A stretch of 15,718 nt of DNA from Physocladia obscura. Lineage: Eukaryota; Chytridiomycota; Chytridiomycetes; Chytridiales; Chytriomycetaceae. A model generated the notes under the pieces. It saw only the letters and a program-made list of their open reading frames with translations, had not been told where the DNA came from and ran no database searches. The stretch is from contig JADGJH010000652.1 in assembly GCA_027596945.1 (NCBI GenBank), positions 1-15,718 of the forward strand, read 5' to 3'. Below, in pieces: positions 9,408 through 15,718 of this stretch (within the stretch, counting starts at the first letter, position 1; each line of letters starts with the position of its first letter). Both the position numbers and the translations under genes were made by a program.

Positions 9408-9551
9408 TCAGTACATAATATTGGCGCGCAGAGCGCCGACAGCCAGCGCCTTCGCCACCATGCCGACGGGGAACGCGTACAGCACAGAGTCCTGCACCTC
9501 TTCATCGTGCTTCTTCACTGCTACTTTATGTCCGTGTGCCTGCGAAAACAT
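9408..9551 (-). CDS. 47-residue small protein with a likely membrane helix
   Basis: On the minus strand an ATG at 9551 opens a 48-codon frame ending in TGA at 9410-9408. The N-terminal half is charged, with Lys/His/Glu around KKHDEEVQD. Residues 19-40 form a hydrophobic, alanine-rich segment (LYAFPVGMVAKALAVGALRA), followed by a short polar end. About 70% of codons end in G or C, well above the AT-rich flanks, which is the main sign that it is coding. The size and shape resemble the small single-helix subunits of mitochondrial or ER membrane complexes, but I cannot name it. A TTTTCGCAG just inside the ORF (exon from 9539) could be a splice acceptor, in which case this is the last exon of a longer gene. 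Confidence 0.45.
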   Translation of the reverse strand: MFSQAHGHKVAVKKHDEEVQDSVLYAFPVGMVAKALAVGALRANIMY

Positions 9552-9597
9552 AAACGACGGTGCCCGTTTTTGTGTCCAACTAGGGGTCTGGACTCAG

Positions 9598-9613
9598 CTC
9601 AAGCCGGCTTGAG
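9598..9613. repeat. Perfect 16-bp palindrome
   Basis: CTCAAGCCGGCTTGAG is its own reverse complement. Just to its left is TAGGGGTCTGGACTC, which looks like the terminal sequence of some hAT-type transposons. I found no matching second end in the window. Confidence 0.5.
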
Positions 9614-10538
9614 TCAAATTGTTTGAAGTTGGCTTGATTCGGCTTGGCAAGATAAGAAGAAAAACCGAGTAATGTGTAATACAACAATGACACCGATAGC
9701 ATTTGAAGCCCAGTAACTGAAAATCTGAGTTTTCATGCTCTCTAACAGTGAAATAGTGGACTTCAGAGGAATTTTTCAAAAATTGCTTAGGCAGTTTGTT
9801 ACAGGTGGTCTTCTTTTCCAACCATAACTAACAAACAGGCAAGCGGTGACTGCTGTCGCGCGCCTGGCGGAGCTGTGGTTGTGGTGGGGGATGAACGCGT
9901 GCCCGCGGGGGTGGTGTCGGGAATGGGTGCATGAGTGCGGCCAGCGGAGTTGTCCTGGAAGGAGCATCGATGACGGGACAAGGAAAACATGATCAACAGT
10001 GACCACGGATTCGCGACAATTGTGTGCTGCCTGGCGCAATTAGTCGCAAGCGTGTCGTCGGAATTGGGCGAGCAGGTAATTAAAAAAGTGTCGATCACTC
10101 TGCGATGGCTGCGGCGACCGCGCTACCTGCCGGCCCTCTTTTGTGGCACGCGCCTGGCTTGGTACTGGCATCACCACAGACTTCTGAAGTCCGTTCACAA
10201 TACTTCAGCGTGCTTGTTTGGCGGGATTTGCCCATCCCAGATGTCTCAACCGTGAGCATCTCGTCGAAATGCCCCGTTCTCCAACTGGCTAGTATTGGGA
10301 TTACTCTGGCTACGGAGGCTGCTGCAACAGCAGCGTACAGCAAGACAGACTTATTGGCCCAAAACAAAAGAAGTAGCGGTCATGAATGGGTCCGCTGCCT
10401 GCATACCGAGAATGAATGTACGGCCCTTAAAAACAACATTGTATGCAGACAACAGCTCAGAATAAGAGCATTACTTCTAAATAAAAAATACTGGAAAAAA
10501 TAAAAGACACTGCTTAAAACAAGAATACAGCTGTCGTA
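9614..10538. other. Unresolved GC-rich island open on both strands (core about 9838-10340)
   Basis: The core is much more GC-rich than its surroundings and has overlapping open frames. On the plus strand there is 9989-10255, with an ATG in a good context and a possible donor CAG|GTAATT at 10075/10076, and 10105-10503. On the minus strand there are 10098-9799 and 10367-10095; the latter has no ATG. Composition suggests at least one coding segment, perhaps exons of an intron-containing gene. I could not find a splice model that joins them convincingly and recognise no domain. The outer parts (9614-9837 and 10340-10538) are AT-rich and featureless. Confidence 0.25.
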
Positions 10539-11006
10539 ATGCCGGTTTTTTTAAAACTTCGCAAAATTATAAAAATTGTAAAAGAGAAGAGTATAATGGT
10601 AGAAAAACGGCAAGGCATTTTAAAAAAAAAAAATTTCCAAAAAAGGTGCCAAGTATATGTGAAGACTGAAAGCTATAACAAAAACTGCCAGGCATGTAAA
10701 AATACCACGACACCAGCTAATGTTACACTAACGTCAGAAGTTTTTGGAAGAAATCAACATGGTGATATGAAAAGCAAATGGAACAAAAACATTCACTCAC
10801 ACAAAAAACCTAATAAAATAGGAACAACATGTGAATGTGACAGAACACTCCAACTACTTATCAGAGGAGTCAATGGAAGAACAACAGGAGTAATAGTGGA
10901 ATATCAAAAAAAACTGAATGAGTGTAAAACCCTAACAAATAAAAAATCTTCAACTCAATGCAAATACCAAACTCTACCACAGAAACAAGATTATAAACAT
11001 AAATAA
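10539..11006 (+). pseudogene. ORF1-like fragment a of the LINE-like element
   Basis: This 155-codon frame is very rich in Lys, Asn, Thr and Gln, with a single C-x2-C (NCQAC). No complete zinc knuckle or coiled coil is evident. The A-rich coding style matches the following fragments, so I assign it to the same element. It could instead be unrelated low-complexity sequence. Confidence 0.35.
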
Positions 11007-11469
11007 AATAGTAAAAGAAAATCAACTAAATAACTGCACAACATTACATAAGTTAATCTCAACACTGGGAGGAGCCACAGATGGCAAAGGAAAAGATAAA
11101 ATGAATGAAAAAATAACAGCAAATGAAATAATGGCTGCTAAACACTCTATTGCAAAAGACACAAACAATGGATGCCTCACTATGACAGTATGCACAGTAC
11201 ATGGTAACAGTGGCAGCAGTAGTGGCAATGTATGTATATGCAGAGAACTTGAAGTGCAAAGAATTGAATATGAAAGGATACAAAGGGAAAATTGCAACAA
11301 CATGGTGCAAGAAGAACCAACAGAAGAGATGTCTGAGCCTGAAGAGCGCAGATCAGTAGTGCAGAAACCCACCAAAACTGTAAACACACCAACTAACAAA
11401 CAGGAAGAAATAGATGAACTTTCTCCTTTGCAGAAAACCAGTAGTGCTGGAAACATATTAAAAATGTAG
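11002..11469 (+). pseudogene. ORF1-like fragment b of the LINE-like element
   Basis: The frame is open from about 11002 through the ATG at 11101 to a TAG at 11467. It encodes a polar peptide with acidic, Gln-rich stretches and a short cysteine-containing part near 11190-11245. The text reads like the disordered N-terminal region of a retroelement protein and resumes in another frame right after the stop. Confidence 0.4.
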
Positions 11470-11690
11470 AAAACAAAAAAAAATCAAAAATTACATCATG
11501 GCTCAACTCAGGGCCACCTACATCTACAAAATGTAATGCTGGAAAAATTGAAACAATTAATGCACTAAAAATGAATAAAAGGAAAAGAGAAACTGTTGTG
11601 ATAGAAGAAATTGATGAACAAACAAATAATAATGAAAACACCAGCCAAATAAGATCAGATCCAAAACTACACCACACTTGTTGGAAGTAA
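11463..11690 (+). pseudogene. ORF1-like fragment c of the LINE-like element
   Basis: A shifted frame continues from fragment b with the same polar composition, including KITSWLNSGPPTST. It ends at a TAA at 11688. The frame change occurs next to a run of nine A residues, which is typical of slippage decay. Confidence 0.4.
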
Positions 11691-11777
11691 TACCATTGGT
11701 GAAATTGATGATAACTTAATTAATGTTTTAACCACAACTTCAACACAATCACCAGAGCAAATGCATGAACCACAATA

Positions 11778-11924
11778 GAAACAATTAAAAAATCTAATAT
11801 ACATATAGCAGCATTCACTGAAACAAGAATGACACAACACGGCACCAAGGTGCTTTGCAGTAGATACATGCATAACAGAAAATGGAGGAATATCAGGAGG
11901 TGTAGCAATACTCCTAACAGATAA
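11778..11924 (+). pseudogene. LINE endonuclease, N-terminal piece
   Basis: This frame encodes IHIAAFTETRM. It matches the strand-plus-catalytic-glutamate motif (TET) of APE-type endonucleases of non-LTR retrotransposons, with the Glu codon at 11820-11822. The frame then breaks, and the domain resumes in another frame from about 11880. Confidence 0.6.
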
Positions 11925-12231
11925 AATGGAAAGACATTTGTATAAAAAAACTCCATTTAAAATTGGATTCACACTTATTTCAATTATCTTGGCACTGAAA
12001 AGTGGTAAAGTAAGAATCACATGTTTATATTGGCCAACATCAGCAACAAAAGCAAATACAGAAACAATGTCATGCTGGATAAACAAGACAATTGAAGAAG
12101 ACAAACAAAATAACGTAGAATTTATTTGGTTAGGAGACTGGAATGAAGTTCTTGATGCAGAAATAGACTCATATTCTAAGAGTGGTGACTTTTTTCCCAG
12201 CCCCACTGGGTTTTTTTTGAGCAACTGGTAA
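11877..12231 (+). pseudogene. LINE endonuclease, central piece
   Basis: The frame begins around ENGGISGGVAIL and carries the conserved ITCLYWPTS strand and the GDWN motif (the GDFN equivalent, codons 12133-12144) of APE-type endonucleases, in the right order after the TET motif. It would nick target DNA in target-primed reverse transcription if intact. It ends at a TAA at 12229 just after a run of eight T residues (12211-12218), where a slip changes frame. The reading continues open at 12216-12359. The reverse transcriptase that should follow is absent. Confidence 0.65.
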
Positions 12232-12384
12232 GAGAAACAGCTGGACTTTGGGGTAGTGGAATCATTGCAGAAGAGCTAGAGAGCTTTCTTGATCATGAAT
12301 TTATGAGGCCACCTGAAGCAGAAGAGTGGGATGCCAGTGGTAAAAGTAGGGAGTGGTAGTGATGGAAGCAATAGAAAAGTTTAA

Positions 12385-12516
12385 CAGAGGTGGCCTCTGT
12401 AAATGGGCCAACATCAGGTGGCTAATTTCAACTACTGTTGGATTTGGGAACTTAGGAAAGTTTTTTAGTTTGGAAAAGTGTTTCTGAGCATTAATAAAAA
12501 CAGGCCGGCACCTCTG
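12385..12516. mobile_element. 132-bp inverted-repeat element (MITE-like) flanked by TTAA
   Basis: The element begins CAGAGGTGGCC and ends GGCCGGCACCTCTG, giving terminal inverted repeats with eight perfect bases followed by a shared GGCC offset by two. TTAA lies directly outside each end (12381-12384 and 12517-12520). The interior has no ORF. It looks like a non-autonomous DNA transposon. TTAA suggests a piggyBac-like target site, although CAGAGGTG ends are more often seen in hAT elements. Because TTAA is self-complementary, it could also be part of longer repeats (TTTAACAGAGGTG). Confidence 0.55.
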
Positions 12517-12520
12517 TTAA

Positions 12521-12784
12521 AATAAATAAAAGAATGCAGACTTTAACAAGTTGAAATTGAGTTTTGTGTTAGTAATAAATGCACTCAGCAAGTGGTATTT
12601 GCGTATGATACAGATTGGTGTTGTGAAGATATGTCATCTAATTGTCAGATCAGACCAGATGCGTGACATTTGAATTATGCGAATAGCAGTTTTCAACCAC
12701 AGACAGCACAGGGAATCCTCACGAAACAAACGGGAAAAAATGATAGCAAGAATCATTTAAACCCAACTACTATAGACACGGATA
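12521..12784. other. Non-coding spacer
   Basis: AT-rich sequence between the inverted-repeat element and the next coding-like block. I see no gene, repeat or clear signal in it. Confidence 0.5.
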
Positions 12785-13118
12785 TTGTTCCTGCGTCATG
12801 TGGCGCATGAAGAATTTTTTTTTTACCGTCATTTGCTAACAAAGCAAACTACTCAACCGCAAACTGTTCACCCTCAGCCGAAATTTGCAAAATCTCCACT
12901 TTCGTCATCAGCCGTTTGGCTGCGTACTCTTAAGCAGCTGCAGCGGCTGGCCGATTTGCTTAAAAAAAGTTTTCTGGAATAATTCAAAGTCTGCCACTAC
13001 AGTATCTCCAGACCAGTCTACTCCTACAAATACTGGCAAAAGCAGCAATAATACTGCTGCAAATGAAGCTGATTTGGATGCTTCAGACGCCGCTTCGTTT
13101 TTCAATTTTCGGTTTGCC
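12785..13118 (+). pseudogene. Frame-broken coding remnant, unrecognised
   Basis: One frame gives a protein-like stretch containing AVWLRTLKQLQRLADLLKKS. A seven-A run at 12961-12967 then shifts to another frame that continues with a Ser/Thr/Asn/Ala-rich low-complexity stretch up to about 13118. The single slip at a homopolymer makes an old gene plausible. No start codon or family is recognised. A competing minus-strand model covers the same DNA, and only one is likely to be real. Confidence 0.25.
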
Positions 13119-13286
13119 ACTCACTGTTCCTTCAAGTTCACAGCAAAGTCCCGAATAAATTTGAGCATTAGAGACCCCGCGCAGTATTTTCGACTCCTGT
13201 TCTCCATTATGATCTGTTGGAAACTTGGGCTCGCTTACTTCTGATATTGCACTATTTCGCGGTTTTGAGTTGCGCAATTTAGACAT
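12908..13286 (-). CDS. Alternative small two-exon gene on the minus strand
   Basis: On the minus strand an ATG at 13286 opens a 54-codon segment rich in Ser, Glu and Lys. It meets a consensus GTGAGT donor at 13124-13119 in phase 0. An in-phase acceptor (ATTATTCCAG, followed by AAAACT) would add about 20 codons to a TGA at 12908-12910, giving a protein of about 75 residues. The branch site is weak and I recognise no family, so this is a candidate only. Confidence 0.2.
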
Positions 13287-13300
13287 GTTGATTCAAATAA

Positions 13301-13519
13301 AGTATCACTAGCACCAATCGATGGAATGAAGATGCAGACAGATTTGTTGAGTACACTTTACAAATCAATTCGAGAAACTCTGGTGTTGCTGGCAATCTAT
13401 CTCTTCAAGCAAAGGTTTGTCAAGAATTCAAGCATGGTGAGACAAGAGGGAGGAATGGAGATCATAAACAATGTTTTGAAGAGACAACGGATTCTATAAG
13501 ATGGAGGACCAAAAGATAA
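13301..13519 (+). pseudogene. Virus-like or transposon-like replication protein, N-terminal fragment
   Basis: This open frame without an ATG encodes a protein-like stretch with a basic, Gly/Arg-rich part (KHGETRGRNGDHKQ). It ends at a TAA at 13517, while the next fragment's frame opens at 13500. The similar base and codon use and the immediate overlap suggest it belongs to the same broken gene. On its own it matches no domain I can name. Confidence 0.35.
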
Positions 13520-14333
13520 AGAACGGCGGTTTGATGACGATTACGGCTTAACGGCACTGTTTGCGTTACAAGTCAACGCGGTTTTTACAGTGACATACAC
13601 TACCCGTTACACCAACAATCATCCATTTGTGGATCAAAAAGTGTATATTTTAAGAGATGTACCCGATAACTTGGTAGAAGGCAGAATAAATACAATCACA
13701 AGAGAGTATTGCGAGCGTCAGCCATACGATACAACAGTAACGAAAATTGAATACGAAGTAACCCCAGTTCCAGCAAATCAAGTCCATATAATGAATCAAA
13801 GAATGTATGGTGCTGTACTCAACTGCTACAACTTGAAGATTGATCCAAATGAAACTGGCGATAGCAACTGTGTGGTGACGTTCCTTCTACATGCTTATTC
13901 AAAGCACATCAAGACACTCTCGGAATCTAAATTGAGGGAAATCTTTAGTGAGTCTGAGGATGAACTTGGTGATAGTTCTCTTCAGGAGGAAGGAGTGTCA
14001 ACGACTCAAGTTCAAAGGTTTTGCCAACAATATGGAATCAGCATGTATGCTATTGATTTAAGCTGTAATGTATTTTGTCGGTATATACCCGAAAAGCGAA
14101 ACCACCATTGTCCAAGCTTGGTCTATGTGTGTGCCAACCAGCACATGTACCCAATACTTGATGAAGCACTACGAAAATCGATATTTTCTCAGGAGAGACA
14201 ACAATTGTGTGGCAAGCCATTCAAGCGCGCGTCAAACAAGAAAATATTTGACAATACTCTGACCACAATCATTGATCCTCCTTATGAACAACTAGATTCA
14301 CTAATGCTGTGTACACTGAAATTAATGACTTGA
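13500..14333 (+). pseudogene. Virus-like or transposon-like replication protein, middle fragment
   Basis: This frame of 277 codons has no ATG near its start; the first possible initiator is a GTG at 13590. It contains a GDSNCV motif (13857-13874), an acidic segment, and later a hydrophobic strand plus HMYPI (14142-14156). From memory, that combination occurs upstream of the polymerase domain in protein-primed-type DNA polymerases of large mobile elements and viruses; this is a weak association. The frame ends at a TGA at 14331. The next frame is already open from 14288, so this is a one-base frame break rather than a true C-terminus. No slippery heptamer in the correct phase is visible in the overlap, so I favour decay over programmed frameshifting. 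Confidence 0.5.
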
Positions 14334-15718
14334 CTGATCTCGTTGTCCATTTGGCTGAAACAGAGCATGTGGTTTACAAGACCAGAACCAACAATGGCAA
14401 GATTGTTCGACTAGAATACAAGAACAACGTGACTATTGAACTGAATAAAGATTATGAGAAAGCAAAATCATCATGCGAAGCTATGGTGATTCCGTTTAAA
14501 AACCAAAATTTGATTACATTAGCTCTCGAAGCATTTGAGATTTATAAAGGAGATGATAAAATAGAAAGCAATTTTAATAAAGACACAAGAGATGTCTTTT
14601 TCAACTACAAGAAACGAGTTATTGTGGATACATTTTACGAGCCCCAGCGTGGAGCAAATTTGAAGAGCTTTGATATTCAAAAATGCCATACAGCATGTTT
14701 GAGTAAAAGGAATACATCAAATTGGTGTGTTTTCGGTATATTTGATGAAATCAAGCCGTTTTCTGGCAAGCTGCATCCCGGTTTCTTTTACGTTATAACT
14801 GAAAATACTTTTCCATTACGAGGCAATGGGTGGTACTCCGTACCAGTACTAAAATATTGTAAATCAGAACGTATTCCATTTGATATTGTATACGAAATTA
14901 TTCCTTCCAATACATTAAAATCAGATTATTTCAACCAGTTTGTTGACCAAATCTACAGCAAGTGTGGTGAATCATCAAAGTTGATAATGAACTGCTTTAT
15001 TGGGTGTTTGAACAAGCGGTCAACAGAAATACAAAAAGATTTGTTCACCATGAGCGTGAATGATGCAGTTCGAGCATTCTTTTCAAACCAAAACACTGTC
15101 TACTCAAAAGTGAGTGACAGCTTATTTAGAATATCAACTAAAACCAAGACACTCAAACATTTTAATACGATTCCAATCTACTGGCAAGTTATTGACAGCA
15201 GCAACATGTTATTACATCAATTGGCAATGAAAATGGGGGGTAAAATTGTTCGATTGAAGACTGACAGTGTTGTAGTAGAAGACGGCAATGATGTGGAATG
15301 TAAGCCAGGCATTGGTAACTATCGTAAAGAGAAGCTGCCAGATGAATGGAAGGTGACTGAAAATTTTATACAAAATTATAAATTTTTGTTGACATACTGT
15401 AGTACGTGTCATCGAGTTCAAGGTGAGTCAATCAATCAGCCGTTTACGATTCACGAATGGAGTCGGATGGCAAGTGATATGCGATACACTGCCATTAGTA
15501 GAACAACAAAGAAGGAATTCATTAATGTTGTTGATGATGGTATAAAGCATCCAGAAGAAGTGGATATTGATTATGATAAGCTGAAGAGAAAGTTGAAGGT
15601 GGAGTGTCAGCTCAAGGATGAGTTACGAAAGAAGCGAGCCAAAGCCGTTAGAGTAATCAATTATATTGTTCGGAAAGGATGCTCTGATGAATACTGTTTG
15701 AAGCACACATTCTTGAAG
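14288..15718 (+). pseudogene. Family-B-like DNA polymerase with SF1 helicase motif VI (runs off the window)
   Basis: The frame is open from 14288 to the last base of the window, about 477 codons. FDIQKCH (Asp codon at 14672) fits motif A of family-B polymerases. K-x3-N-x3-G (Lys 14978-14980, Asn 14990-14992, Gly 15002-15004) has the spacing of motif B (Kx3NSxYG). LKTDSV (15254-15271) sits where motif C belongs, with Lys in place of the first Asp. Some 50 codons later come CHRVQGESI (from 15407) and AISRTT (from 15491), which are C-terminal motifs of RecD/Pif1-like superfamily-1 helicases. No Walker A or B motif is present, so the helicase core appears missing. The role would be replication of a viral or transposon genome. 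The origin (endogenous virus or large DNA transposon) cannot be settled here. It lacks a start in this frame and depends on the broken upstream fragments, so it is probably a relic. Confidence 0.6.

Larger units (their letters stand above)
10539..12359 (+). mobile_element. Broken LINE-like non-LTR retroelement (ORF1-like region and endonuclease only)
   Basis: The plus strand is strongly A-rich and is covered by successive open pieces in changing frames, as expected for a decayed retroelement. The first 1.1 kb encodes Lys/Asn/Thr-rich, ORF1-like peptides. The section from about 11778 to 12231 encodes an APE-type endonuclease. No reverse transcriptase is present downstream, so this copy lacks its 3' half. 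I could not identify element ends, target-site duplications or a poly(A) tail. The exact left boundary is uncertain and may lie near 10430. Confidence 0.65.

Noticed and set aside
9078..9626. 182-codon plus-strand ORF
   Set aside because: It has mixed composition, crosses an A-run, and overlaps the better-supported 47-codon minus ORF; no domain is seen.
11022..11456. 144-codon minus-strand ORF with hydrophobic segments
   Set aside because: It is the reverse of the A-rich ORF1-like region, and its apparent membrane segments come from T-rich codons.
11667..12224. 185-codon minus-strand ORF opposite the endonuclease
   Set aside because: The plus strand carries the ordered endonuclease motifs; the Phe/Ser/Cys-rich minus reading is what A-rich plus-strand codons give in reverse.
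14288..14333. Programmed ribosomal frameshift joining the replication-protein fragments
   Set aside because: The direction would suit a -1 shift, but no slippery heptamer in the right phase or obvious downstream structure is visible, and another break lies upstream.

Overview
This window reads as eukaryotic nuclear DNA, most likely from a fungus and possibly an early-diverging one; that assignment is inference. The evidence is short GT-AG introns (48 to 203 bases), a secreted pepsin-type aspartic protease of fungal style with a dibasic pro-peptide site, AT-rich intergenic DNA, and degraded retroelement and DNA-virus-like sequence. I see no tRNA, rRNA or CRISPR array.

Layout. A (TAA)n microsatellite opens the window. 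A four-exon gene (326-2183, +) encodes a 517-residue zinc-finger protein with three 23-residue C-x-H-x6-C-x2-C repeats and two C-x2-C-x16/17-C-x2-C fingers. About 3 kb of AT-rich DNA follows with no convincing gene, only faint coding traces and a small hairpin. Next is an intact HAD-superfamily (Cof/IIB type) phosphatase gene (5167-6219, +), then a weak short ORF, then a convergent two-exon aspartic protease gene (7239-8543, -). Upstream of the protease, 8.5-10.4 kb holds small GC-richer islands: an unassigned open frame abutting the protease start, a 47-codon minus-strand ORF with a likely membrane helix, and an unresolved island open on both strands.

From about 10.5 kb onward the window is an accessory or repeat region. 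It contains a broken LINE-like retroelement (ORF1-like pieces plus an APE-type endonuclease, no reverse transcriptase), a 132-bp inverted-repeat element flanked by TTAA, a gene remnant or small minus-strand gene, and finally a frame-broken virus-like or transposon-like replication protein that runs off the right edge. That protein shows family-B DNA polymerase motifs A, B and C followed closely by a superfamily-1 helicase C-terminal motif, with no Walker A site visible.

The genes do not form a pathway. The zinc-finger protein (probably nuclear), the HAD phosphatase (probably cytosolic) and the protease (secreted) look like ordinary host genes. The right third looks like accumulated mobile DNA. 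The most interesting points are the match between exon length and repeat length in the zinc-finger gene and the polymerase-helicase element at the right edge.
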